Shown here: one piece after another, positions 1-8,839 of the stretch
How positions within the stretch are numbered: position 1 is the stretch's first letter
Layout: every line of letters starts with the position of its first letter
Assembly (NCBI RefSeq): GCF_003335675.1
Contig: NZ_QPHL01000015.1
Coordinates: 186,001-250,000 of the forward strand
DNA from: Winogradskyella sp. KYW1333
GTDB taxonomy: Bacteria > Bacteroidota > Bacteroidia > Flavobacteriales > Flavobacteriaceae
DNA length: 64,000 nt
Direction: 5' to 3'
Made by a program: the position numbers and the translations under genes
Notes under the pieces: model-generated
The model's database searches: none
Seen by the model: the letters and a program-made list of their open reading frames with translations, nothing else
Told to the model about the DNA's origin: nothing

Positions 1-1
1 C

Positions 2-547
2 ATTAAAAGATATATTGGTAAGCTAATTTATAGAAGTAATAACGTTGTAAATAATTTAAATCATTTAAAGTATGATAATGACTGGGATTTTATACCAGAT
101 GGGTTTTTTTACTTGGAGCAATTCAAGTTAAAAATTAATCTCTACAAGTGTTCTAATTTGTTAAATGATGAGGAAAGAGAACATCAAAAAGATCTTTGGA
201 AATCTGAGCTGGTTAAGTTTGACTTTGAAAAGACACTAAAGTCAACTTCCAATTTAAATTTAATAAAGAATAATTTAATTGAAAGTGATTGGGAATTTGA
301 TTGGTCTAGTGTTTCTTTTTCTGCAAGTTTTCACAACTACAGGATTAGCAGGGATAAAGGTAAAAAGCTAATTAGATTTTTTAAAAGTCAAATTATGCCT
401 GAAAAAGGTTGGGCTTCAGAAAGTATGGATGAAGAAAGAAAAAAATATTTGTCTTCACAGGAAGAAGATCAAAACTATGACAATCAAAATGATGATTATG
501 ACCCATACGGTGATACAGATTTAGGGAATCCTCACGGTTGGTGGTAA
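2..547 (+). CDS. Hypothetical protein, 5' end cut by window edge
   Basis: The reading frame is open from the first bases of the window to the stop at 547, so the start codon lies outside. A TTG at 113 could be read as a start, but about 37 further codons are open upstream of it. The visible part is about 181 residues. It is rich in Lys, Asn, Asp and Trp, with two aromatic segments around DWDF and DWEFDW, and ends in an acidic, Tyr-rich low-complexity tail finishing in GWW. There is no signal peptide, membrane segment or recognised motif. It lies 15 bp ahead of a second unknown gene on the same strand, so the two are probably co-transcribed. I do not recognise the family. Confidence 0.6.
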   Translation: MKRYIGKLIYRSNNVVNNLNHLKYDNDWDFIPDGFFYLEQFKLKINLYKCSNLLNDEEREHQKDLWKSELVKFDFEKTLKSTSNLNLIKNNLIESDWEFDWSSVSFSASFHNYRISRDKGKKLIRFFKSQIMPEKGWASESMDEERKKYLSSQEEDQNYDNQNDDYDPYGDTDLGNPHGWW

Positions 548-562
548 TTTTAAAAAATAAAA

Positions 563-1219
563 ATGTGGTCCTATTTAATAAATAGCATTGAACTTTACTC
601 AAACCATAAAAGCTTTAGCTTACATGTTGACACCATAAGAAACTTGTGGTTACTACTCCATTTTAAAGACCTTGAGATTAAGAGTAAGACCATCTATTAT
701 CAAGTAGATAATGGCATCAGACAGCGCAAAAATACCAAACACCCCATTAGGAAGATGCATAAGGTGCATAAAAACACAGCTGAGCTAATGAAATATCTTA
801 GTAATAAACCTTATAAAATTATAAAATTAGAATTGGAATTTACAAATGGGTGGAAGATTAAACAACGGCCATGTATTGAGCTTGGGTTTTACACTAATTC
901 AACTAAGGAAAGAGACGAGCTTATTAATAGACTTTTAAATATTGCCGGGCAAGGACCAATAGATGTGTCAAAACTTGAAATTAATTTTTCATACTACTTT
1001 AAATCTGAGTTAGAGTTGGTTAAGATTAATATTGATGATTTACCTAGCCCAGATGAATTTTGGTCTGAGGAACAACTAGCGCAATGGAAAAAAGATTATG
1101 AAGTTGTTGAGCGCTTAAATGAAGAACAGCAAACTGACCCACCTTTTTACATAGCAGATGATAAATTGGAAATAAAAAAGAACTTACCAAACTGGGATAG
1201 TAATAGTGGACCTTTTTAA
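563..1219 (+). CDS. Hypothetical protein (218 aa)
   Basis: A complete 218-residue frame starting with ATG 15 bp after the preceding unknown gene. The protein is soluble-looking, basic in its first third and acidic near the C-terminus (DDLPSPDEFWSEEQ around residues 158-171). No catalytic or binding motif is evident and I do not recognise the family. The position, next to tRNA-His with no conserved neighbours, is typical of variable DNA beside a tRNA gene, but no integrase or attachment duplication is visible in the window. The real gene call rests on length, ATG start and tight spacing to its neighbour. Confidence 0.6.
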   Translation: MWSYLINSIELYSNHKSFSLHVDTIRNLWLLLHFKDLEIKSKTIYYQVDNGIRQRKNTKHPIRKMHKVHKNTAELMKYLSNKPYKIIKLELEFTNGWKIKQRPCIELGFYTNSTKERDELINRLLNIAGQGPIDVSKLEINFSYYFKSELELVKINIDDLPSPDEFWSEEQLAQWKKDYEVVERLNEEQQTDPPFYIADDKLEIKKNLPNWDSNSGPF

Positions 1220-1334
1220 AACTTCACAAAGTTATGATGCTATTACAAAGAGACAAAATCCAATGTCTATTTACTGCCAGCAAAGTGGCAGTGAACGTGT
1301 TTTTTTTGGTAAATTTGGGGTAGTCTTAAGGAAC

Positions 1335-1363
1335 AAAAAAAGCCCTTCGTTTCCGAAAGGCTT
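1335..1363 (-). terminator. Rho-independent terminator after tRNA-His
   Basis: Read on the minus strand, a 10-bp stem (AAGCCTTTCG pairing with CGAAGGGCTT, one G-T pair) closes a GAAA tetraloop and is followed by a run of T. It sits just downstream of the minus-strand tRNA-His, so it is the expected 3' end of that transcript. Confidence 0.85.
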
Positions 1364-1373
1364 GGTCTTTTTG

Positions 1374-1448
1374 GGTGGAAGATCGGTCTCGAACCGACGA
1401 CCTCCTGAACCACAATCAGGCGCTCTAACCAACTGAGCTACAACCACC
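1374..1448 (-). tRNA. tRNA-His (GTG)
   Basis: The minus strand folds as a tRNA: T8-A9, a GCTC/GAGC D-stem, anticodon stem CCTGA/TCAGG around a loop with GTG in the anticodon position, T-arm GTCGG-TTCGAGA-CCGAT, and C as discriminator base. The extra G at -1 opposite C73 is the hallmark of histidine tRNA. Acceptor positions 5-68 and 6-67 read as T-T oppositions, which is unusual, but the rest of the fold is sound. CCA is not fully encoded. A terminator follows. Confidence 0.9.
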
Positions 1449-1508
1449 ATTTTAAATTGGACTGCAAATGTAAATTATTTACAATTTTCTACAAAGTGTT
1501 TTCGTTAC

Positions 1509-2228
1509 TTATTTTAGGTCGAAAAGAGATTCTACAGCAGGATATCGCTCTACTGTGAAGCCTTCACCATATTCAGTACCAACCAATCTACCAAGATTTC
1601 TGGCTCTATATTTTATACTGTCTGTAAAATTTTTACTAGAAATGGGTGTCTCTGGTTCATTATTATTAGGATCATAAAACTGAGTTTTATAAGCTAAAAC
1701 AGCTTCCATTTTTTTGTCCATAAAACCGGAAACGTCTACAACAACATCTGGTAGAATATCCTGCCACTGCATATAATGATAGACAGCTTTTGGTCTCCAA
1801 GCATCTTGTACCGTATTATCCTTGTCAATAGTTTCTATTTTTCTTAATCCACTTAAAAAACAAGAGTCACTGACCAGCTTACTTCCTTTCCCATGATCAA
1901 TATGCCTATCCTCTATCGCATTGCAAATGACAATTTCAGGCTTGTAAAAGCGTATCATTTTTATTATTTCTAATTGATGTGATTTGTCATTAACAAAAAA
2001 TCCATCTGCAAACTGCATATTATATCTGCTCTTAACACCAAGAATCTTGGCCGCATTAAAAGATTCTTCATCACGTGTTTCAGCTGTCCCTCTCGTTCCT
2101 AGTTCACCGCGAGTTAAATCAATTATACCAATTTTTTTTCCATTGGAAACCTCTTTAGCGAGTGTTGCGCCACAACCTAATTCAACGTCATCTGGATGTG
2201 CTCCAATGGCTAAAATGTCTAATTTCAT
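1509..2228 (-). CDS. bshB1: Bacillithiol biosynthesis deacetylase BshB1
   Basis: A 239-residue LmbE/PIG-L family zinc hydrolase. The metal motif AHPDD is at residues 10-14 and a second His/Asp site, EDRHIDH, near residues 106-112. The length and the sequence (for example GIIDLTRGELGTRGT) match BshB1, which removes the acetyl group from GlcNAc-malate, the second step in making bacillithiol, the low-molecular-weight thiol of many Bacteroidota and Firmicutes. It is cytoplasmic, with no signal peptide, which separates it from the large secreted PIG-L protein at 19852. It is divergent from the SLC13 transporter and lies alone between that gene and tRNA-His. The ATG start directly precedes the MKLDILAIGAHPDD beginning expected of the family. 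Confidence 0.92.
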   Translation of the reverse strand: MKLDILAIGAHPDDVELGCGATLAKEVSNGKKIGIIDLTRGELGTRGTAETRDEESFNAAKILGVKSRYNMQFADGFFVNDKSHQLEIIKMIRFYKPEIVICNAIEDRHIDHGKGSKLVSDSCFLSGLRKIETIDKDNTVQDAWRPKAVYHYMQWQDILPDVVVDVSGFMDKKMEAVLAYKTQFYDPNNNEPETPISSKNFTDSIKYRARNLGRLVGTEYGEGFTVERYPAVESLFDLK

Positions 2229-2448
2229 TTAATTTTACTTTTCTGTGATATCAAAAATATTAAAAAGTAGATAGATTATCATTTACTTTCTATTTCGCAA
2301 ACGTTATCGGTTTAAAATAAAGCCATTTTAGCATTAAAAAAATGAGCTAAGTTGAAAAATCCATAATAATATAAAAGTATGACATTCGTCATAAATATTG
2401 GCTTTTAATGCCACTAACTTTATACCATAATTAGAGATAGAAACGTAT

Positions 2449-4287
2449 ATGAGCCTAATGCTTATAATTTTAATCATTACCATCGCCTTATTTATTTGGG
2501 GCAAATTCACACCAGATATTATTGCACTGATTTCAATGTTAAGTTTATTTCTATTCGGAATACTAACATTAGATGAAACATTAAGTGGTTTTAGCAATCC
2601 AACGGTGATTATGATTGCTGCCTTATTTATAATTGGTGAGGGCCTATCTCAAACAGGATGGACAGCAATGGCTGGAGAAAAATTTATAAAACTAGCAGGT
2701 AAAAGTTCAACAAAACTATTGTTGATTACTACTTTAGGTTCTGGCCTTTTGTCTGGTGTAGTGAGTAATACAGGTACTGTTGCTACTCTTATGCCAGTGA
2801 CTATTTCTTCTGCTTGGAGTATAGGAACCTTACCATCTAAGATGTTAATGCCTGTAGCTTTTGGATCAAACACAGGAGGACTATTAACCTTAACAGGTAC
2901 ACCTCCTAATATTATTGTAAACAATACTATGTTAGAGAGTGGCTTAGAAGGATTTTCATTTTTTGAATTTGCTTTAATTGGATTGCCTTTACTTTTATTA
3001 GCATTATTGTACTTCAGATTTATTGGCTACAAACTCTTACCAAATAATAAAACAAACAATAAACCGGTCGATATAAGTACAACACTGCATAAATGGATTG
3101 AAGCTTATAAAGTCAACGATGATTACTATAGATTAAGGGTACGTTCAGTTTCTCCTCTTTTAGACACCAGATTAGGTGAATGGGACTTTGAGAAGAATCA
3201 CAATGTATCTATCCTTAGAATAAAAAGAAGACACCCAAATCGATTAAAAGGGAATGACCCATTTATAGAATTTCCTGAAAATGATACAGTATTTAAATAT
3301 CACGATATTATTACCGTAAAAGGTGATACACAAGCTATTAATGCCTTAATGATTAAATTTAGATTAGGTCTACTTCCATTAGAGCCAGTTGCTGACGAGT
3401 TGAGAAACAATCTTATTAACCAAGAGGTAGGTATGGCTGAAATTTTAGTTACTCCTAAATCTGTTCTAGTTGGCAGAAAAATTAGAATTGGTAGATTCTT
3501 TAAACGGTTTGGAGTTCAACTAATGGCTACATCTAGAAACAATAAACCATTTACAGAAAGAGAAGTTAGGGTTAAGGCAGGAGATGCATTCTTAATTAGA
3601 GGTATATGGAGTGATATTGAACAATTAAAAGTACACCATGAAAATCTTGTGATATGTGGCAGTCCAGAGGGTATGTCTAAAAGAGTTACCAATCTTACGT
3701 ATAGATCATATATCGCGTTATTCGCTCTAATCTTAATGATTATACTATTGGTATTTAAAGTTGTTCCTGGCGCCGTAGCTGCATTGATTTCGGCAGGTAT
3801 TATACTCATTACAGGTTGTGTACCAATAACTAAAGCCTACAATGGTATAAGTTGGATAAGTGTTGTAATGATTGCAGCAATGATTCCAATGGGAATTGCT
3901 TTACAAAAAACGGGTACTGCTCAACTCATTGCACAAGGACTTGTGAGTACACTTGGTAGCTTAGATCCTATTGTACTATTAGCAGGAGTATTCTTATTAA
4001 CTACTGGATTTAGTCAAGTCATTAACAATTCTGCTACAGCAGTACTTATGGCTCCCATAGTCATTATTGCAGCTAACACATTAAGCTTATCTGCGGCTCC
4101 ATTTATGATTGCAGTTGCCATTAGTGCGTCAACAGCATTTTTAACACCTGTAGGTACAACAACAAATGCTATGGTTATGACATCAGGTGGTTACAAGTTT
4201 ATAGATTATGTAAGAGTGGGTGCTCCTTTGCTCCTACTGTTTTTAATATCAACATTATTATTAGTACCATTAATTTGGCCATTTTAA
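2449..4287 (+). CDS. SLC13-family anion permease with TrkA-C domains
   Basis: A 612-residue membrane transporter of the DASS/SLC13 (CitMHS-like) type. Membrane segments occupy roughly residues 1-200 and 410-612, with the paired helical-hairpin motifs SNTGT (about 106) and NNSATAV, and the TGTPPN and TPVGTTTN loops of this family. Between the halves, about residues 215-395, lie two soluble TrkA-C (RCK_C) domains, the usual arrangement in bacterial members. It is probably a sodium-coupled importer of sulfate or di/tricarboxylates; sequence alone does not fix the substrate. It ends 26 bp before pckA, so a role in C4-dicarboxylate uptake feeding gluconeogenesis is an attractive inference. A possible -7 element, TAACTTTA, lies at 2415-2422. 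Confidence 0.85.
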   Translation: MSLMLIILIITIALFIWGKFTPDIIALISMLSLFLFGILTLDETLSGFSNPTVIMIAALFIIGEGLSQTGWTAMAGEKFIKLAGKSSTKLLLITTLGSGLLSGVVSNTGTVATLMPVTISSAWSIGTLPSKMLMPVAFGSNTGGLLTLTGTPPNIIVNNTMLESGLEGFSFFEFALIGLPLLLLALLYFRFIGYKLLPNNKTNNKPVDISTTLHKWIEAYKVNDDYYRLRVRSVSPLLDTRLGEWDFEKNHNVSILRIKRRHPNRLKGNDPFIEFPENDTVFKYHDIITVKGDTQAINALMIKFRLGLLPLEPVADELRNNLINQEVGMAEILVTPKSVLVGRKIRIGRFFKRFGVQLMATSRNNKPFTEREVRVKAGDAFLIRGIWSDIEQLKVHHENLVICGSPEGMSKRVTNLTYRSYIALFALILMIILLVFKVVPGAVAALISAGIILITGCVPITKAYNGISWISVVMIAAMIPMGIALQKTGTAQLIAQGLVSTLGSLDPIVLLAGVFLLTTGFSQVINNSATAVLMAPIVIIAANTLSLSAAPFMIAVAISASTAFLTPVGTTTNAMVMTSGGYKFIDYVRVGAPLLLLFLISTLLLVPLIWPF

Positions 4288-4313
4288 AGAACGTCAAAAT
4301 AAATTTTTAACTC

Positions 4314-5951
4314 ATGGAAACATTATTAAAAGATCAAACAGTGAAGACAAGAGACCTTACAAAGTATGGTGTTAGAGATGCTAAAGTTCATTGGAATTTA
4401 TCGCCAGAAAAATTACAAGCCATTACCGTTGAAAGAGGTATGGGAAAAGAGACAGCAAATGGTACATTAGCCATTAATACTGGAAAATTCACAGGACGCT
4501 CACCTCAAGATAGATTTTTGGTTAAAGATGATTACACTAAAGATAGAGTATGGTGGGGAAAAACAAATAAAGGAATTTCTCCCGAGAACTTTGATTTTTT
4601 ACAAGGTGAGATTGAAAAATATCTTAGTGGCAAAGAAATTTTTGCTCGTGACGGATATGTTTGTGCTGATCCAAAATACAGATTAAACGTTAGAACTATA
4701 ACTGAGTATCCTTGGTCTAATATGTTTATTTATAACATGTTCTTAAGACCTTCAGAAGAAGAATTAGAAAATTTTGAAGAAGAATGGCTGGTACTTTGTG
4801 CGCCTGGCTATGAATGTCCTGAGCCTGCTAAATATGGTTTAAGACAAGGTAATTTCTCTATACTTAATTTCACTAAGAAAATTGCCTTAGTTGGTGGTTC
4901 TGCTTACACAGGTGAAATGAAAAAAGGTATATTCTCTGCTCTAAATATGATATTACCAGTCGACAAAAACGTATTGCCAATGCATTGTTCGGCAAATGTT
5001 GGGGATGATGGAGATACTGCAATTTTCTTTGGTTTATCTGGCACTGGTAAAACAACACTTTCAGCGGATCCTGAACGTAAATTAATAGGTGATGACGAGC
5101 ATGGTTGGACAGCAGAAAATAGAATCTTCAATTTTGAAGGTGGATGTTATGCTAAAACTATTGACCTTACTGAAGAAAAAGAGCCAGACATTTATAGAGC
5201 CATAAAGCCTGGAGCAATTCTAGAAAATGTGATTTTTGATGAAAATAACAACGTGGATTATTTTGATAGTAGCATTACACAGAATACGCGTGTAAGTTAT
5301 CCTATCTATCATATTGATGACATTCAAACTCCATCATATGCTGATAATCCTAAGAACATATTTTTCTTAACATGTGATGCATTTGGTGTATTACCTCCTG
5401 TATCTAAATTAACTCCTGGACAAGCAGCTTACCATTTCATATCTGGTTATACTGCTAAAGTTGCTGGTACAGAAGCTGGTATTACAGAACCTGTTCCCTC
5501 ATTCTCAGCATGTTTTGGTGAGCCATTTATGCCGTTACACCCAACTAAATATGCAGAAATGTTAAGCAAGAAAATGCAAGAAGCTGGTGTAAACGTATGG
5601 TTAGTCAATACTGGCTGGAGTGGCGGTCCTTATGGAGTTGGATCTCGTATTAAGCTTAAATATACAAGAGCTATGATTACCGCCATATTAAATGGAGATT
5701 TAGACAACGTTGATTTTGAACAACATCCAATATTTGGATTAAATATGCCTAAGTATTGTCCTAACGTTCCAACAGAAATGTTAGACCCTATGAATACTTG
5801 GTTACAAAAAGGTGCATACATTAGTAAAGCAATTCAATTGGCGCATTCATTCCACTTGAATTTCGAAAAATTTGCTAGTGAAGCTTCAGATCAGATTATA
5901 GAAGGCGGTCCATTAATTGATGAACACCATCACTTAGGCGACCATGTTTAA
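4314..5951 (+). CDS. pckA: Phosphoenolpyruvate carboxykinase (ATP)
   Basis: A 545-residue ATP-type PEPCK, which converts oxaloacetate and ATP to PEP, CO2 and ADP at the start of gluconeogenesis. The kinase-1a P-loop GLSGTGKTT is at residues 240-248, the metal-binding GDDEHGW at 259-265, and the substrate-binding TGRSPQDRF at 60-68. Length is normal and no key residue is missing. The ATG start is 26 bp after the SLC13 transporter stop and no terminator separates them, so the two genes may share a transcript. A strong hairpin terminator follows immediately. Having this enzyme next to a carboxylate-type transporter suits a heterotroph growing on amino acids and organic acids. Confidence 0.96.
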   Translation: METLLKDQTVKTRDLTKYGVRDAKVHWNLSPEKLQAITVERGMGKETANGTLAINTGKFTGRSPQDRFLVKDDYTKDRVWWGKTNKGISPENFDFLQGEIEKYLSGKEIFARDGYVCADPKYRLNVRTITEYPWSNMFIYNMFLRPSEEELENFEEEWLVLCAPGYECPEPAKYGLRQGNFSILNFTKKIALVGGSAYTGEMKKGIFSALNMILPVDKNVLPMHCSANVGDDGDTAIFFGLSGTGKTTLSADPERKLIGDDEHGWTAENRIFNFEGGCYAKTIDLTEEKEPDIYRAIKPGAILENVIFDENNNVDYFDSSITQNTRVSYPIYHIDDIQTPSYADNPKNIFFLTCDAFGVLPPVSKLTPGQAAYHFISGYTAKVAGTEAGITEPVPSFSACFGEPFMPLHPTKYAEMLSKKMQEAGVNVWLVNTGWSGGPYGVGSRIKLKYTRAMITAILNGDLDNVDFEQHPIFGLNMPKYCPNVPTEMLDPMNTWLQKGAYISKAIQLAHSFHLNFEKFASEASDQIIEGGPLIDEHHHLGDHV

Positions 5952-5966
5952 AAATTCCGTGATTAG

Positions 5967-5990
5967 AAAGAGCCCAGAAATGGGCTCTTT
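5967..5990 (+). terminator. Terminator after pckA
   Basis: A perfect 10-bp stem, AAAGAGCCCA with TGGGCTCTTT, closes a GAAA loop 15 bp after the pckA stop. The run of T is short (three, within the stem end). Confidence 0.8.
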
Positions 5991-6005
5991 CATATTAATT
6001 TTAAG

Positions 6006-6695
6006 ATGAGATACATAATATTTGCCATTTTAATTACCGCCTTTCAGTTTATCTCTTATTCCCAAACCTCTACAGAAGATTATTTAGGCTCTTGGTATAC
6101 TTACGGTAGTAACCACAGGTTGAATGAAAGATTTAGTATAAATCCATATGCAGAACTTCGTTTTTACGAAGCTTCTTCAAACTATAATTTGGCATTTGTT
6201 TCTATCCGAGGTAATTATCATTTTAAGAAAAATCAAAGCATAGGGTTTGGATATGCCTACCTAAATATAGACACATTATTTGAGTTTGACGAAGAACCTA
6301 ATGTACATGAACATAGACTTTTCCAACAGTACACAAAATATCATAGATTAAATACACTAAAGCTCTCGCATCGAGGTCGATTGGAACAACGATTTCAATA
6401 TTTCACATCTAATTCAGAATTGCAAAATCGATTCAGATATAAAATACAGGCTAGGTATGATATCAATAAAACCTTGTTTTTAGTAGTATCAGAAGAACCT
6501 TTTGTGAACTTTCAAGATCAGGTATTTCACGAAAATAGATTCTACACTGGCTTAGGTATAAATTTTCTCAAAAACTCACAATTACAAATTGGTTATTTAA
6601 AGCAACATATCCGAAAAAATAATCTAAATCGAATTCAGATGGGTATAAGTATACAAACTGATGCCAGAAAACAAAATACTATAGTACATCTATAG
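6006..6695 (+). CDS. DUF2490 outer-membrane beta-barrel protein
   Basis: A 229-residue protein with an N-terminal signal peptide (hydrophobic residues 3-18, cleavage near YSQ-T). The rest is a run of alternating amphipathic strands with many aromatic ends (WYTYGSNHRLNERFSINPYAE, SIGFGYAYLNI, FYTGLGINF), typical of the DUF2490 barrel family common in Bacteroidota. The function of the family is unknown. It follows the pckA terminator and its 3' end overlaps the convergent PLP enzyme by 17 bp, which is tight but leaves both genes intact. Confidence 0.75.
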   Translation: MRYIIFAILITAFQFISYSQTSTEDYLGSWYTYGSNHRLNERFSINPYAELRFYEASSNYNLAFVSIRGNYHFKKNQSIGFGYAYLNIDTLFEFDEEPNVHEHRLFQQYTKYHRLNTLKLSHRGRLEQRFQYFTSNSELQNRFRYKIQARYDINKTLFLVVSEEPFVNFQDQVFHENRFYTGLGINFLKNSQLQIGYLKQHIRKNNLNRIQMGISIQTDARKQNTIVHL

Positions 6696-7821
6696 CATTA
6701 TTTATATCGCGCTTTATGTCCTTAATATTTTCTATTCCTACTGAAAAACGAATCAATTGATCACTAATTCCCACCTTGTCACGCTCCTCTTGAGTTAATA
6801 AGGCGTGTGAAGTTAAATGAGGAGAAATAACAGTACTTTCGATACCTGCCAAACTCATTGATGATTTAATTAATTTAAGTTGTTTTTGAAATTTAATAGA
6901 ATCTAAATCTTGAGTCAATTCAAAAGAAAGCATCGCCCCAAATCCCTTCATTTGGCTCTTTGCCAATTTATATTCTGGATGAGATTTTAAACCTGGGTAA
7001 TATACTTTTGAAACCTTTGGATGTTTATTTAACCATTTAGCTAATTTCATTGCGTTCTTAGTTTGTTCTTTAACTCTCAATCCCAGAGTTTTCATACTTC
7101 GTTCTAGCATCCAAACCGTCATATCACTAAGATTTCCTCCTAGATTCTTACCAACATTCCAAATACGTTCAATATGTTCGGTTGTACTTGCAACTGCACC
7201 TGCACAAATATCACTATGACCACCAAAATATTTTGTTGCAGAATGCATAACCATATCAATTCCAAAATCAATTGGGTTTTGATTTACAGGTGATGCAAAT
7301 GTATTGTCCATAGATGTTAGAATACCTTTAGTTTTTCCAAGCTTAGCTATAGCCTTCATATCTGTTATGGTCATTAAAGGATTAGATGGTGTTTCAATAT
7401 GAATCAATTTTGTGTTTGGTTTAATTGAATTTTCAAAATCATTCACCGTATAACCATTGGTAAAAGTAAATTCAATACCATATTTAGGAAACTCCTCCTT
7501 TATAAAATTAACTGTACCACCATAAAGGGTATTTTGAACCACAAGATGATCACCTTTTTGAAGAAATGCGAGGAACATTGTACTAATAGCAGCCATTCCT
7601 GACCCAAAAATCATTGCAGCTTCTGTATGCTCTAAAGCAGCTATTTTTTTTGATAAATATTCTTGATTTGGTGTGTTAAAATATCTTGGATAGCGTTTTA
7701 TCTCAACATCCAAAAATTCATATGACGAACTTAAATACATTGGTGATACTGCACCCTTAAATTGTTCATCTTTTACTTCACCCACATGTATGCAAATTGT
7801 ATTTAATCCTAGTTTTTTCAT
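6679..7821 (-). CDS. Cys/Met-metabolism PLP-dependent enzyme (gamma-synthase/lyase type)
   Basis: A 380-residue fold-type I PLP enzyme of the cystathionine gamma-synthase / cystathionine gamma-lyase / methionine gamma-lyase family. The PLP lysine is K197 in HSATKYFGGHSD, the pyridine-nitrogen Asp is D172 in MDNTFASP, the phosphate-binding loop is SGMAAIS (74-80), and Y100 lies in TLYGG. The members cannot be told apart safely by eye. The start ATG gives the usual MKKLGLNT beginning. The gene is convergent with and overlaps the DUF2490 gene, and lies 40 bp downstream of blh on the same strand, so it may be read from the same transcript, though a metabolic link is not obvious. Confidence 0.85.
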   Translation of the reverse strand: MKKLGLNTICIHVGEVKDEQFKGAVSPMYLSSSYEFLDVEIKRYPRYFNTPNQEYLSKKIAALEHTEAAMIFGSGMAAISTMFLAFLQKGDHLVVQNTLYGGTVNFIKEEFPKYGIEFTFTNGYTVNDFENSIKPNTKLIHIETPSNPLMTITDMKAIAKLGKTKGILTSMDNTFASPVNQNPIDFGIDMVMHSATKYFGGHSDICAGAVASTTEHIERIWNVGKNLGGNLSDMTVWMLERSMKTLGLRVKEQTKNAMKLAKWLNKHPKVSKVYYPGLKSHPEYKLAKSQMKGFGAMLSFELTQDLDSIKFQKQLKLIKSSMSLAGIESTVISPHLTSHALLTQEERDKVGISDQLIRFSVGIENIKDIKRDINNAIDVL

Positions 7822-7862
7822 AGCATAAAAATAATAGATTAATACTTAATCACTATAATATT

Positions 7863-8735
7863 TTAATTCTTATTGAGATAATACATCACAATGACATGCG
7901 GTATTGTAATAGCCGCTAAAAAGGCAAAAAATAAAGTAATAAATCGGATGTCAAAACTTTCGGAAATATAAAATACTATTACCAATCCAACTAATGAAAT
8001 CAACCAATAAATAACAGAAGACTTAATATAACTAATTAAGTTACTTGCATTAAATTTACCATGTAGCGATTGTATTTGATCTTTTAAAGATGGTAGTGAA
8101 TGCCATACAATAAAATATATGGCAAAAGCCCATAATAACGAAGCCAGCTTAAATAATAAAGCGAAAAGTAAGATCAAAAATACTTCCCTAAAAAAATCAA
8201 CGTCTTTTTTAAAATTGGACAGGCTTATATATCCAAAAATACAAGTCATTATAAATCCAATTACGAGAAATACCAGATAGTAATATTTTGAGAAAGAAAA
8301 TCCTGTTAACTCTAAAATGATTGAGTCAGTTGCTTCATAATTAAAATAGAAAAGAAGACCAAATATTAATATACCATATCCGGCATAAAGAAATTGATTA
8401 ATTCGAGTAGAACTTTCTAATTGACTACTAAAATGTTGTTCACCAAAATGATAACAACTAAAAGCTATAAAAATCAATAAGGCCGAAAGTGGTAATTTTA
8501 TGAACACAAAACATGTAATTAGAACTAATAAAACATAAAATAACAGGTATCTCGTTATATGATTTGAGGATCCTTTATTTAAAAATCTTATTAAAGCTAT
8601 ATCATTAGATCCATGAAAAATACCAACCGTTAAAATTAAAATATAGGCAAAATATGATTCATAAGTGTCTTGTAATCTTTGAGTTAACCATAGTAAAAAG
8701 ACTGTAATAAACAAATTATAATTTGACAATTTCAT
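7863..8735 (-). CDS. blh: Brp/Blh-type beta-carotene 15,15'-dioxygenase
   Basis: A 290-residue integral membrane protein with about seven to eight helices. It has the histidine pattern of the Brp/Blh family: H41 in FHGSNDIALIR, H96 and H101 in CYHFGEQHF, H212 in WHSLPSL and H280 in PHVIVMYYL; conserved His residues in this family bind the catalytic iron. Blh cleaves beta-carotene into two retinal molecules. The gene is divergent from the proteorhodopsin gene, with about 104 bp between the start codons, which is the classical pairing: Blh supplies the chromophore. A TACCTTTA element on the minus strand (8740-8747) may be its -7 box. No carotenoid biosynthesis gene lies in this window, so beta-carotene must come from elsewhere in the genome. 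Confidence 0.93.
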   Translation of the reverse strand: MKLSNYNLFITVFLLWLTQRLQDTYESYFAYILILTVGIFHGSNDIALIRFLNKGSSNHITRYLLFYVLLVLITCFVFIKLPLSALLIFIAFSCYHFGEQHFSSQLESSTRINQFLYAGYGILIFGLLFYFNYEATDSIILELTGFSFSKYYYLVFLVIGFIMTCIFGYISLSNFKKDVDFFREVFLILLFALLFKLASLLWAFAIYFIVWHSLPSLKDQIQSLHGKFNASNLISYIKSSVIYWLISLVGLVIVFYISESFDIRFITLFFAFLAAITIPHVIVMYYLNKN

Positions 8736-8810
8736 AATGTAAAGGTATGTTTTTTTGATTATTCTTAAATTTTTTATTAAAATTTTACAGAATTATTGTT
8801 TACGTTTTTA

Positions 8811-8818
8811 TATTTTTG
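8811..8818 (+). promoter_or_regulatory. -7 element of the proteorhodopsin promoter
   Basis: TATTTTTG fits the Bacteroidota -7 consensus TAnnTTTG and sits 21 bp before the proteorhodopsin ATG. A good TTG at the ideal 19-bp distance is missing; the nearest TTG (8796-8798) is only 12 bp away, so the -33 part is uncertain. Confidence 0.5.
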
Positions 8819-8839
8819 TTTCAACAAAATTAAATAAAC

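Noticed and set aside
1206-1436. Plus-strand open frame of 76 codons
   Set aside because: It runs antisense through the terminator and tRNA-His and its start lies in the end of the previous gene; it has no protein-like features.
8796-8798. TTG as the -33 element of the proteorhodopsin promoter
   Set aside because: Only 12 bp from the -7 element instead of about 19, so not accepted as a paired element.
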